Positions 23,952 to 37,678 are shown, counted from the first letter of the stretch. The stretch: 64,000 bases of DNA from Enoplosus armatus (GCF_043641665.1 NC_092180.1:8239891-8303890); one strand, 5' to 3'. Program-made: numbers and translations. The notes: generated from the sequence alone by a model not told the origin.

Positions 23952-24682
23952 TGCATTCTTATCTTAGTTTCTTTTGTCAGCACCACAGTGTGGACATCAA
24001 CATTGATTACTGCAAGTTGCACCAAGGACTCTGCACAGCAGGAGAGGAAACTGCAGAAAAGACTCAGTATCAATAGGCCATCTAACTGCACCTCTGACAG
24101 CCCTTCTTTGTGTCTCTTTGTGGGATTGAGGGCACACATTTAAATTTGGCTGCAAAGAACGTTGGTCAAACATCTAAGTGAAAAGAATTAGCTGATATGC
24201 TGAGATTAGTGCAATGCTTTTTCGGCTGAGTGAAAGAAGCTTTCTCTTTTCTCCTTTCATGTTTTTTTTTTCTTTCCTTCAAGTCCCCATGTCTCTCATT
24301 TACATTTACCCCTACACACACACCCACACACAATCTTCTCCTTTTCCTATGACCTTGCAAGGTTTGTATACAGTATATTTCTGTGGGGGCCAGTGATAAC
24401 AGGTATATATGGGTGAGACTGGCTCCAGATGGGCTAAAGTATGGATGTATGTGGCTCATACCACAGTCTTTCCCTGAAAAATGCAAATTTCTCATCCTAC
24501 CAATAGAACACAACACACACATCTAAACACACAGCCCATGACAGACCGGCCACTATGCACAATACATTTATTCCATTTTGAACTTTGTTTTTTTTTTCTG
24601 GTTTGCTGATACTTGCCATTTCAAAACAATGATATGCTGTGTGGAAAACACACACACACAAAAAATACTTTAAACAGAGTCA

Positions 24683-25113
24683 TGTCAATTCTGGTAGGTG
24701 GCAACACATAACTGGACCTAAATGCAGATAGAAAAGGAGATACATGGTGAAAGGCAATTTAATTAATTTCAAAGTAAAAAAAAAAAAGTCAGAGCTCGCA
24801 GGCAGGCAATCAAATTGGGTAGATAAATCCAAAGAGGCTGAGTATGGATGGCGGTAGGATGTTGGCAACAGATGATCAGGCAAGAAACAGATAGAAGCAG
24901 GTAACAGGCAAACAGGTACAGCTAGCAGGGATGGCTGGAATTCTATGGCAGCTTAATTGGCAACACGGACCATCTGGCAAAGACTCTCTGAAATTGACAT
25001 TTATATATACACTGGGGCTGATGAGGAGCAGCTGGGTAGGCAGGTGACTGGGTCAGGTGATCTCTAGAGGAGGGCACTGAGGGCAAATAAAGGGCAAGTA
25101 AAGCACGACAGGA
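24683..25113 (-). mobile_element. Decayed LTR-like segment
   Basis: Read on the minus strand the segment starts TGTCGTGC and ends in TTGACA, so it has TG...CA boundaries with TGTC/GACA-type termini. It contains GCTCCTCATCAGCCCCAGTG followed by a TATA box (TATATATAAATG, + positions about 25000-25012). Near its 3' end lies TCTGCATTTAGGTCCAG, close to the CTGCATTTGGGTCC motif I recall from the ends of many teleost Gypsy-type LTRs. No primer-binding site, polypurine tract or partner LTR could be found, so it may be a solo LTR or a different repeat. Confidence 0.4.
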
Positions 25114-25783
25114 TATGGAGAATTCCGGAACGGACACACTGGGAGTGGGAGGAGAAACATGGAGGAGATGGATGCTCAAGGGCATTGACGATCAAGGCTG
25201 TACAATCTAAGCAGGGTCTGAGCACTGAGCTATGTGGGTGATGAGAACCCAAGGACAAGACAGGCTTGACCCAGGAGACACGATGCCTGGGATGAGTGTG
25301 CAACCTTGACCAAGTTGGAAAGAACCCCAGAAACTGGGGTGTCGGGCGGTGGATGCACAACCAATCCTGATGCCCGAGGTTGTAACAGCAAGCTGAGGTG
25401 CAGTGACTAAAATTGTGAGGACTTTCTAGGCACCAGAGATGAGAGGTCACATGACCCAAGATGCCCTGGAGAGGATGACTACAAGACAAACACTCCGGAA
25501 GGGCAAGCTGCAGCTAGAGAGACAGTTACCCCAAAATACAAAATCCAAGTGAGAATTTGTACACAAGATGCAAAGGCCAAAAATGACTGGATGTTGGAGG
25601 ACTGGGCTTGACGAACTCCTGTGGCACTGATTTGTGTGGAGAACAGCTGGATACAAACTGAAAACCAAAGTTCAGCAAAGGCAGACTCATCATATATAGG
25701 CTTGAAAAGGGGAAACAAAAGAAGGCACTGGTGAGGACATCAATTTGGTTTGGCGGAGAGGCTGGAGCAGACTCTGAAAAAAG
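25114..25783 (-). mobile_element. Possible flanking retrotransposon debris
   Basis: Sequence beside the LTR-like segment that has the same style (tracts of GGACAAGACAGG, CAGGAGACACGATG, no unique-DNA character) and several overlapping minus-strand open frames of 70-140 codons, rich in Ser, Leu, His and Cys. None of these frames shows a protease, reverse transcriptase, RNase H or integrase motif. It may be the remains of a 3' coding end or an unrelated repeat. Confidence 0.25.
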
Positions 25784-25814
<31 letters not shown>

Positions 25815-25847
25815 GGATAGATGGATAGATGGATAGATGGATAGATG

Positions 25848-25893
<46 letters not shown>
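25784..25893. repeat. (GATA)n array with GATG interruptions
   Basis: About 110 bp of GATA tetranucleotide; the middle third alternates GATA with GATG in a regular eight-base higher-order unit (GATAGATG). Confidence 0.98.
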
Positions 25894-25984
25894 GGTTTGT
25901 ACTAGTGAACAGAATCAAGCTTGTGCTGATGGACAGTAAAGACAAGCTATTAAACAGACATAGGCAAATGGGAACTTCCTAAAA

Positions 25985-26150
25985 AGCAGACTCAGGTCAA
26001 GAAGCAGAAACCAATTCAGAATCATGATGATAAGCTTTAACAGTCTCAGGCTCAGGTTCAGAAGCAGAAACTGGCTCAGGCTCAGATAGAGGGACAGGTT
26101 AAACCTCAGACTCGGATACGGAGAGCGGTTCACGCTCAGGGTTGGACAGA
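25985..26150. repeat. Degenerate tandem repeat, about 57-bp unit, three copies
   Basis: Three imperfect units begin near 25988, 26043 and 26103. Each has a CTCAGGCTCAGG-type start, an AGAAGCAGAAAC-type middle and a CTCAGG-containing end. Read on the minus strand one frame gives a Glu/Pro/Ser repeat (S-E-P-E-P-V-S-A-S-E-P-E-P-E) interrupted by stops. This suggests a former low-complexity acidic coding repeat or simple tandem duplication next to the LTR-like DNA. Confidence 0.5.
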
Positions 26151-26239
26151 GAAACGGGAATAGACTGGATGTGAGACATGGGCAGAGCCAGGTGAGCTCT
26201 AACTGCTGAACACCAAAGGAGCTGAGCTTTTTGGCATTA

Positions 26240-28994
26240 TAAAGATCTAAATAAATCTAAAAATATAACTTTTATGGAGTACACATTCACACAAAGCTGC
26301 AAGGTGCAATACATATTTGATGCCTCTGTAAAATGTATTTATTTGGGGTGATCCCATGTTTATATGAACTGAGAATTACTCATGTTGCCTTTTAAACGGC
26401 CTGTCATGTGTCTTCACGGAGGCAGCGTTATAAATGTTGGCTACTGTAGGCTCATCTCTGTGATTACTGCCTCTCTCTCATTTTACGTGTTGCCTTGGCT
26501 CACTCCGAGCCCTTTGGGCTTCGCTGTACTTTAATATTTATCAAAACAATTTCAAGTGACACCTTGCCTCTATTTTAACCAAGGCTGGATGGCCGCAGGT
26601 ACAGCCAGACAAATGCATCCAAATATGTTCAAAACAAGCTTACATCAACTGGAAAGCTGCCCACGTGGGTGCTGTTGAGTGATAAAAAGAAATCTGTAGT
26701 GAAGTATTCTGGCTAATATTCTTGCAATAATAAATTACTGTATACTTTTGCAATATCCTACCTTCAACACTGTAGACATGATTGAAATGTTCCTCTGTGT
26801 ATTAATATTGTATATTCACGTGCTGACTTGTTGCGAACATCAATAACAAATGATTGTAATTATAAAGCCAGAGCCTGGGTTGTCCATTTTGCCTGGGAAG
26901 CCTGACATGGATAACATGCATGTAATGGTTTTTGTGAATAATTAATCTGGTGGGCTGCGCTGTCTCCAGAATACTAAATATTAACAGTCATCTAAAGTGG
27001 TATTGGGAACCAATAGTATCTGCAGCACGGCCAAATGAATACATAATTACTCAACATTTCAAATGTTGTCCACTGAATCATCCAAGCATTAGCAAATTCC
27101 CCATCTGCATGTTATGTATACATCCATCAGCAATGGCACACACATACGTTAATGCTGCGACCAGCTGAGTGATCCGTCTTGTGTTTGTGTTGTGGGTAAA
27201 TGGAGTTCTGTTATATTCAGGCAGGCGTGCTCGCTCACTCACTGCTGCCCCTGCGTCTCCCTAGGCTCACTTTCTAACCACTGCCACAGAAACACATCAA
27301 TCATCTCTCATGGCCAGACACTTCAATGGACATGGAATATTGATATGGCTTTTGATATGTGGGACATGAATATGATCTCTGACACCTATCAGCCTTGCTT
27401 TGCAGCTGCTCTACATATAGCCAGTGAAGTATTGGTAGATCTGTATATATTTAAAGGCAACTTATAGCTTGTGCACTGAAATACTAGAAGTGTAGTTTCA
27501 AGTTGGCATCAGCAGGAGCTTATTCGAGGCAGGGGGAGCGCCCCTGAGGTAAAGGTTTTCATGTGGAGTGCAAATAACTTAAATGTTCATGATATTTATC
27601 ATTAGAACTAATATTTAACATCCCTGATAACGACAGGCAAACATTTCCTAGCAGGGTGAGTTGAAGTGTTTGGAGCGTCTTTCTAATTGTAAAAATCGTG
27701 TGTGTTTTTGTATGCGTACAAATGTGTGTCACTGTTCCACAATTAACTGGTGAATGGAAACTTCTCCCTGCAGACGTCTCCTCATTACCTGCTGTGTGTA
27801 CTTCGAGCTCACCCACCGTCTCCTCAACTGGAAAAAGAAGTGTCATCGTCACCATAAATAACATCATCTCTCTACCCCCCTCCCTTCTATTTTCACCTGG
27901 CAGTCGTGGCGTGCTTTCTGCAGCTCTCCATGCATGGAGATTTACTGCTTTATATATCATTTAAGAATCCATTTAAATCAACTCCCCTTATGTTCAGACA
28001 GAAGAAAGATGGCTCGGTGGATATATCTCTACGTGTATGTGCAGGAGGACCAAGATCTTGTCACATAAATAAAACCTGACTTCTATGCATGTGGTGGCCT
28101 TTCGTTAAGGTCAACCCACAAGTCCATTAGTCCAGTTGGACTGAGGAAATCAAATATGTCACACAATTATGTGTTGAAATTGCTATATTTTCAATTTTAT
28201 TTAGTTCTATTCAGTTAGTGAATGACAAAATCCAATGCATTAGACTTTGTGTCCCTATCACTATAATTATAATGTGATACTAGAACATTTATCAATAAAA
28301 TGCAGTGTATATTTAATAAACACACATAAACGCACACTCTCATGAATGCTGAATTCTGGGATGGCTAGTGCCTCCCTCACAATGCCTTCACAGTGATGAG
28401 TGGAGAACATTTCCTCCTTTGCCTGACAGCCAAAATGGATTCCGTCCAAAAATGTGGTATCTTCCACCACCCTGAGCAGTGGAAAAGGGAAAGTTTGCAA
28501 AGTTCAAACAATGTGCTTCGGGTGAGAGCACAGCAGTTAAAGAGGCAAAAATGTGATTTTGTACATAAAGAAATCCATCATATTTCTCAGGAGGATAAGC
28601 AGAATTTCCTCCGTCTTTTTTAGGCAATAGAGCCACATCTTCTAGACATCTATTTCTGTAAAAATACACATCTTAATCGGTCTCAAACATGTCTGGTTCT
28701 CTGTTTACAGTACAGCTCTTCCTCTGTGAGTAGTGTAGAATTAAGTTTCCCCACCATTTTTGTAGTTTCATGCATTGAAATAATTTCTTGCATAATGCAA
28801 GGAGTGAATAAAACATGTCAGTAGCTGATTTATTTTGCAATAGGTTAAACGGTGTCTGGCTCTAACACAGTCTGAAGCATCAGATGTGAAAAAGCTGAGG
28901 CTGGTATCCGTCTATTATCTATACACACGTATCCTTCTCAGGTTGCGGTGGTCTGGAGCCTACATTAGAGGCAAATAAAGACGGCAAAATTTAA
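26240..28994. other. Non-genic interval
   Basis: No exon was supported. About 26690-27010 is enhancer-like (ACATGCATGTAATGG, GAATAATTAATCTGG, ATTGTAATTATAAAG) with no simple repeats. An acceptor-like CTCCCTGCAG near 27771 has no matching donor. Open frames at 27192-27467 and 28388-28669 show no recognisable product. Confidence 0.5.
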
Positions 28995-29060
28995 AAAGTC
29001 CAGAAACCGATCAAAGATGAAAGACTATTTACCCTCATCTGTGATCAGTTTCTGGATTTG
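28995..29060 (+). ncRNA. Candidate hairpin RNA, miRNA-precursor-like
   Basis: The left arm (28995-29020) and right arm (29035-29060) are reverse complements over 26 nt, with 22 Watson-Crick pairs, one G:U and three mismatches, around a 14-nt loop (29021-29034). Arm length, loop size and scattered mismatches fit a microRNA precursor. The arm sequences match no miRNA I know. The minus strand would form a similar hairpin. It could instead be a very short MITE or a chance inverted repeat; no neighbouring Drosha-type motif was seen clearly. Confidence 0.3.
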
Positions 29061-29829
29061 ACTTTGCATGGTAGAACCAACTGACAGAAGGAAATTATTC
29101 AAATGCAAATGTTGCAGTTCTTCTACTTGCACTAAATATTAATATAATCTAAAGCTATCTGTTTAGATACATTACCTATCGTACATTATTATCGGATAGT
29201 GTTGGTTTTAGCCACTTAGCCTTAACTGACAACAAATACACACTACATTACACCAGCAAATATTTTTTTTGCACATTTGCACAGATCTGTACACTTCTAA
29301 GGGGGATACCATTAGTGGTGTGTTGTTTGTGACGTGCATCTGCTGTCAAATAAAACCTTGTAGCATCACATGTCCACATCTTTTGTCACATTTTTTTAAA
29401 TCTTCATCTCTTTCATTATGATTGGTGTATATCTAATAAGGAATGGTATGACATTTTGATTTACATGTGACACATTTTATGTTTTGATTTTGAGTACTTA
29501 CTGCAAGCATACAGTATAGGAAGTATAGGTAGAGCGTACTGCTAGTATTTCTGTATTTTGTCCCCGGGTGTACCTGTTGAGCCAAGAAAAGCAAATAAGG
29601 AAATGTTTCTGCTGTCGGAGAGTCATGGCTGATAGAGTGAGACCATCTGTGTCCTCGCTCCCTCTGAAAAGGGGGATGATGTTGAGGAAGGAGAGATGAA
29701 GGGATGGAGACAGTAAAGGCCTGCACAACTGTTGGTGGTCACAGCCCAGTGCACACATCCCTCTGGCTGCCTTCAGGCTTGACCTGTGTATGAGCTCTGT
29801 CTGTCCCTCACAGTCTGAACACCTCTGGA

Positions 29830-29860
<31 letters not shown>

Positions 29861-30342
29861 CCAACACATGCAGTCACAAGTGCACACAAACTGATCTGCC
29901 TGTCCTGCAAATGCAGACAGGTGTGCAGATTCAGTCAACAAGATTTTACCACTGTGCTTTCATGCACACCTGCACACACATATACACACATATACACACG
30001 CTTGGCTGCCACCTGGGAAGCGGACTTGACAGACACATCCGGTAGGTCACTTGTGGTGCAGGTGCTTCCTGCTGCTGAAGCTGTAAAAATCCTTGACTGT
30101 TCCCACATAATCTCCTCCCATTTTCTGACAGAGTGCATTCTGTGTCCAGATTGCCTGTCAAACTGGTGTGTTCATATTCACGGAGTTTAGATTTTGCCAC
30201 ATCAATGCACGGTTTCATCGTGTTGTTCTAGTAAATGTTACGGGGTGCACTATAATCACGAATAAACAGTTACTTTTGTTGCTATCATGCAAACGACATT
30301 GGACATCAGAGCGGATGCATGAGATGCAGTTCTGGGTCTTAC
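29061..30342. other. Non-genic interval
   Basis: AT-rich to about 29500, then moderately GC-rich. It holds a CA array and several short open frames on both strands (for example 29498-29941 minus) that include its translation. No supported exon. Confidence 0.5.
29833..29861. repeat. (CA)n microsatellite
   Basis: About 29 bp of CA; a second CA/TA-rich patch lies at 29965-30000. Confidence 0.95.
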
Positions 30343-30404
30343 CTGCGTCACAGGAGGAATAAGCAACAAAGATCTGTCTGCAGGATTTATTAGCATAACA
30401 ATCC
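30343..30404 (-). other. Candidate exon on the minus strand, weak
   Basis: On the minus strand the acceptor reads CTCACTTTTTCCAG and the donor is GCAG followed by GTAAGA, which is the vertebrate consensus. The 62-nt segment is open in two frames. One reads D-C-Y-A-N-K-S-C-R-Q-I-F-V-A and is Cys-rich; the other starts I-V-M-L-I-N-P. I recognise neither. Splice-site quality is higher than coding evidence, so a pseudo-exon, a noncoding-RNA exon or an alternative exon are all possible. Confidence 0.25.
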
Positions 30405-31628
30405 CTGGAAAAAGTGAGTTTGTGATTCAGAGTTTCGGAGAGCATGAATATGAAACAGTGCATTAGTAAATCCTTATGCAGATAACTGGGTCGCATAGAG
30501 AGTGGTGCAAGGTCAAGATGTTTTTCTCATGATCTCCAACCACTAAAAATAATCAGAGGATTTCTGGTGGAAAACACATAACTTGCTTGGCAAGGTATCT
30601 GTATGAGGGTCAAAAAAAGGTCTAGTATGTGAAATTATGCAAAATCTGAAGAATAAATATCGCCATACACAGAAGAGTGATTCTCCCCCTGTAGCACTGT
30701 ACATTACTGCTGATGTGTTACCAGTTGCAGAGCAAGACAGATTGGCCTAGCGAGACAATGTCTCACCACATGATCAATATCTATCTCTGTCTCCCAGTTA
30801 AATGAAAAAAAGACAATCTTCTGCTAATGTATCTCCTTTATTACTCGTATTTATCACCAAGTGAGATGAGAAAGAAAAGCAGGGCGGGTGGCAGCAGCTC
30901 GGCGTGTTGAATATGAACATAGTGAGTCACACATAACAGCCTGTCAGCTACAAACAGGGCAGCCGAGCTTTCTCCCACCATATGTGGAAGTGTGGGTCTG
31001 TATGAATATGGTAAAACAGTCCAGATTTTCATCTCCTCCGTCTTGTATCTGCAGCGTGAATCCCGCTTCAGGAGTTTCGTGTTCCCCTACAGCCTTCCTT
31101 GACTGCCGCTTTAATTTTTGATGAATCTTGTAATAGCTAGAGCAGAATATATTGAGAAAGTGGCCTTTGTGTGCGCGGCGACAGGCGTATTGGAGGGAGG
31201 GCGGCACCATATGTTGCAAAGTGGAGATGAAATTGGCTTTGCCTAAAATGGAGAGTGTGCCGGAGTCCTGGAGGGAAGACGTAGAGGAAGAAGAAGAGGA
31301 AAAAAAATCTCCCCCTCGTTTCCTCATCACTTCCAACAAAGCAAGGTATTAAAGAAACACCTGTGGTTTGAGCAATGAGAGATCCAGAGCCTTACCCCCT
31401 CCTCTTCCTCCTCTTCCTCTCATCATCGACTCACCCTCCATTTCTCTCATTTCACCCCCCTGCTGCTGCATCCCTTTCTGGCCTGGGGCATAATCTCTTC
31501 CCCAGACAAAAAAACGAAAGGAAGAGATGCTGACATGTAATAAAGCAGGACTGATTCTGTTCGGGGCTGAGGCTGGCCGCGGCTGCTGTTGGAGCTTGGC
31601 TTGTTTCCTGCTTTTGGGTAGCAGAAAG

Positions 31629-31634
31629 GAGAGA

Positions 31635-31667
<33 letters not shown>
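31629..31667. repeat. (GA)n microsatellite
   Basis: About 39 bp of GA with one GGGA interruption. Confidence 0.95.
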
Positions 31668-31669
<2 letters not shown>

Positions 31670-32267
31670 TGGCGGGATATTTCTACAGCAGAAAGATGAG
31701 ATTACTTACTAACAGATGCCTGCTAATGAAGTGATGACAGGCCGGGTGAAGGGCCAGGCGAGGCTACTGTATGGGAAATGATGGAGGGAAAAAATGGACG
31801 GTGAAAAGACTGATGAAGGCAAGGGAGGAGTGTGTATGTGTGCAATCTCAAGCTTCTGTTCTCCAACCTCAGAACTTGTGCTGTGCTCCGTCACCAGGGG
31901 AACAGATAGCTTTTAGCATGCTACCCTGAGGTGGAAAAGACTGCTCAGCCTCTCTCTCCCTCTCCCCGTTACTCCCTCTTTCTTGCTCTCTCCTTGTTTC
32001 ATCTTTCTCCTTCGAAGCATTTTGTTTTCCTTTGGTAGCCCTGTGACACTTCTTTTTTTCCTTTTTTCAGAGGCAGGTTTGAATTGAAATAAATTTATTT
32101 CTTCTCGCTTCTCATGCTGCTGCGGCTGCGGACATAAAACTTCTCTTTCCAGAGCAGTCAGTGCTGTCATTGAAACATATTACCTCTGTTTCCTGCTCTC
32201 CTCACACAGGTGGTGTCGTATTTTCAAGGCTGTAGATGAATAACAGGGATCATTTCACGTTGACGTC

Positions 32268-32299
32268 TTTTTTTTTTTTTTTCTTTCTTTCTTTTTTTT
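32268..32299. repeat. T-rich tract
   Basis: About 32 bp of T with CTTT interruptions, not preceded by a recognisable retroposed body on the minus strand. Confidence 0.85.
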
Positions 32300-35200
32300 A
32301 TGAAAACACATCAGCTTTGTTTACCATTTCTATTGTTTTCCCCTGCGAGCAGATCTGAGCCGGATGGCAAACATCGAAGACAGACCCGGTGGGTGATGAA
32401 ACACAAGGACACACACGGTGGGGAGGTGGGGAGTTGGGACGGCGTGGGGTCTGGCAAGCTGCAGTCTGACAGAGCAGGTGAAAGAAGGTTTTTTATGAAC
32501 AAGGATGGAGGCTCTGGAGAGAGGTAGCTGGTAGGAAATTCAGCACAGGGACATAAAAAGAGAGGGGGCCTCACCGTCAGCTCCCTGGACCTCCACATTT
32601 GACAAACAGCAGCCACTTTTGAACTTTTTCAAGTTTCCACCTACCTGCCCAGCTTGCTCACCTTACAGTCCCACATACGTCAGAGGAAGCTCTTGATCCT
32701 CCAGAAGGTCTTTTCTAACATCGTCTCCCTCTGCTTTCTTTGTTCTCGGGAAATGAGCACCTAAGATCTGATTCCTCCTCCTCTGTTAGAGAACGAATGT
32801 ACCGAGCAACAGCAATTTCCTTGGGCAGGCATTGCCTCCTGCTGCTCCAGATTACAGCTCATTAGTAGTAGCTGCAGAGAGACAGCCCACACCATGCCTT
32901 CGCTCTGATTCCCACATTGTTTCCTGTGATTCTGGTGCGGCACACCACAGTGACAAAAATGGTGGAGGTGGTGGTTATGAAGGTTAGGGGGTTGGAAGGG
33001 AGACAAAGCCAGCAGCGAGGCGCTTGTTCACAGTTTGTCAGCTGCTGATGAACATGTGAAGAAGTAATTTGGGAGAATGGAATGGCACTGAACTGAAAGG
33101 AAAGCTGAATTTATGTCATGACAGAAGGCAGCATGTCGTGTTGCTGGGTTGAGGTGAAAGTGACCTTCAGGTGTCAAAGCAGAGACACAATTTGATTTGG
33201 AGGAGGACCACAACACTTCAAAGAAAAATAGTGGAGGTTATGCTGAGGTTATAGGGGTCATGAACAGGGCCAGCAACTAGGGTTTTGTTTTTTTTGCATG
33301 AATAGGCTACAGCTTGTGGGCTGCTTTGGCAGTTGAGCTCTTGTACATCTGCCTAAGTCTGTCTTTTGTCTTTTGTTTGCAAGAGTAAAACACGTTGAGA
33401 GCGCTTCTCTCAAACTGTCAGCTGTGCCAGGCAGTGCGTGGTAATTGCCATTGAACGGCTTTGTGTTTCTGCGCTTTCACAGTCATTATCTGTTTTTCTC
33501 TTCCTTCCTGTGTCAGAAGACCGGTGGAACTCGAGCACATCCCTCCAAAGTTCCAGTCTCCTCACTATCCATGGAAAAGTTCTGGCAAAGTTGCAAAAGG
33601 AAACAGATGCCAGATGTGTGTGCTGTCTGTTGAGTCTCTTAAATTAAGCTCTTTTCTCTGCTTTTGTTTTGGTGTTTCCTGGGAAAAAAGCATGCACAGG
33701 CTTGTAAATTTCCATATAAATCAGGTCGCAATAAATATTGTCATTATTTGAAAGGAATTTAAATGTAGTTTTTTTCCAATAGGAAGTAAAGATCATGCAG
33801 CCACTGTCCACCCTATTCTGGAATTAATTACCTTCACTGTCTAAAAATACCCAGTATTTCACAAAATTATCAGTAAAACAGTGGGTTGATTTTTTTACTG
33901 CAGCTCAATAAAGCAAATAAAGCAATATGTCAGAGGTTGGAACTTCTGAGATACAAAACAAGACCATGAAGAGTAAGAATCGACCACTCACACAGATTGG
34001 GTCAGTTTCAGTTAACATCTTCTGCCTCTCCTCAAGGGGTAGGCCTCCATCCATATACGCTTGGATGATTTACATCCACTCTATCCACTGGGGCCCCTTC
34101 AGACTGAATAAGCCAGGATGATAACAGTCTTGTGGGCAGTTGGGAGTACTGAAAAAAACAAAAAGACAGTCAGTATACCCCTTCCTCCGCCCACAAACAC
34201 AGTTCTGAGCCATGCTGCAGCACTGTACACTGCTGCCTGGAGCTGCTCTCATTCCACTATCCATATCCCAGCATGACCTCTGACCCTACAGTCATTCTGA
34301 CAGGCTGAGCCACGGACAGCCTATCCCCTGAACTCATTCTGCCTCCATGAACACTGGAGCATGAAGCATGCAATATGTCAGAATTGAGATGCTGAGATTC
34401 TCAATGTCAACAGACATCAAACCAAACTAAGCCTTAATTACATTATACTGACTGGCTTGGATTGTTTGAAATGTGCTGCAGACTTTCTTTTAAAGTAGAC
34501 TCAGCTGTCTTATGTATCCTTACAAACTTTGATCATATACATGTGCATTTATATAAAAACAAATACATATTATTTGAAGTATAGAGAGGGCTGAACAACA
34601 CACATTTTGATTCTGGTGTTGAAAAGCAGAAATAAATCTTCAAAGTGTGTGACTTCAATTTCTCGCTGTGTCCACACAGAACCAGGGCTATGAAATATGC
34701 CTCTGCGGGTCACATTCAGCTGTTAGAGGATGAATTTTTTTTCCTCCTTCCTCTCTTTTGTTCGGCTCCCTGCTCGGGCTAGGCTGGCCACTCCTTCAGC
34801 ATACAACCACAGCTCAGTTGACCCTGAAACAGCGAGTCTTCACCTCAGACCGGCTTCGGGGTCAACCCATTTTCAACCTGAGCTCTGCAGACTGCCTAAT
34901 GCTGCGCTCATGAACCAAAAACAATTCCACTTAATTTGTTTCTTTTTATAGTCGGAAAAACTTGTGCAACTGCTGTTGGCACAAGGTCAGATAATAAAAA
35001 TCTGAACTGCAGGACCTTCAGGAAGGAGCAGCGTCAATCTTAAGAAGCTTTCAAAGTCAGGCTTTCGCTCCGTCAGTTTTTCATTTTCTTGACTGGTAAT
35101 CCAGTTTGAAAATGTATCTGCCATGTACCAGTGCTCGTTTCTAGTTCCACCCCATCCCCCTCCCCGCCAGAGACGTCCCTTACCCCACACTATGTGTCAG

Positions 35201-35896
35201 CATGCCTGGGACACTCACTCGGTCACAATCTCGACATCTCCCATCTAAACAATGCTGTCGTCGTTTGTCAAACTCCTCTATCTGTCTCTTCTCCCTGCGT
35301 CTGCGGGAGGAGCACAGTGATGCAGAGGTGCGATAGGTGCCCGTCAGAGACCCGGCATTTGAGTGCACGAGCATATACACGTGCACACTGTGTGTGGTTG
35401 ATAGAGACGGATGCCCTGTGCATTTGAGCATTCAGAGAGAGTGAGTGTGTGTGACAGACAGTCAATCAGCCCTTGATGAGAGGTAATCGCACAGTGGACA
35501 GATCAATTAGTTATTTTCTCAGGAGAAAAACAGAGGAAAAACACCACTGTTCTCCAGGTAAATTATTTGCATTTCACCGCTCTTTCATCTCTCTCATCCT
35601 TCTTGTATTTTTATCTTTCTGTTTTCTTCTAACCCCCTTTCCTCCCTTCCGTGCGTCTCTCTCTCCACTTTGAATTTGGCTGTTTGGTTGTTTATCTCTG
35701 CTCATTTCTCCTCCTGCCTGTCTCATTGGGAGGGAGGTGGAGATCCAGCCGATCAGGGCTGAGTAATGGTATATGAGCACAGCCTGTGAGCGATGAGAGC
35801 TCCACTTGGCTGGATCATTTATACTGGGCCTCGTGGAGAACAAACATATGTATCTCAAAGCCATCAGAGACACTCCAAGGCTGGTTTGAGCACAAG

Positions 35897-37533
<1,637 letters not shown>

Positions 37534-37566
37534 CGTCTGAACCACGAACCAGATCTGTCACTCAAG
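37534..37566 (-). other. Candidate 33-nt microexon on the minus strand, weak
   Basis: On the minus strand the acceptor has a long pyrimidine tract (CCTCTCTGTTGTCTCCATTTGCAG) and the donor is ACG followed by GTGAGA. The 33-nt segment is open in one frame: L-S-D-R-S-G-S-W-F-R plus partial codons. A length divisible by three fits in-frame cassette microexons. The acceptor tract is partly made by an adjacent purine-rich array, so it may be fortuitous. Confidence 0.2.
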
Positions 37567-37678
37567 CTGCAAATGGAGACAACAGAGAGGTAAAAGGAGA
37601 GAAGGGGAAAGCGAGAGACAGCTGCATAGAGAAATAAGGTGAGAGACAGGGAGCAAGAAAAGAAAGAAGAAGAAACAC

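Larger units (their letters stand above)
21229..24682. other. Non-genic interval with conserved-noncoding-like DNA
   Basis: No exon was supported. It holds a TTG tract (22110-22128), a GA tract (23757-23776), an AT-rich enhancer-like block (22440-22790) and a palindromic hormone-response-like element (23933-23951). Confidence 0.5.

Noticed and set aside
27520..27555. CTCF-like GGGGGAGCGCC word
   Set aside because: Core alignment to the CTCF consensus fails at several invariant positions in both orientations.
31152..31352. 66-codon frame with an acidic run, ending at a plausible donor
   Set aside because: No acceptor or promoter evidence upstream; a first exon is possible but unsupported.
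35523..35557. 35-nt segment between TTTTCTCAG and a GTAAAT donor on +
   Set aside because: Very short, stops in neighbouring context, purine-only first half; likely a chance pair.
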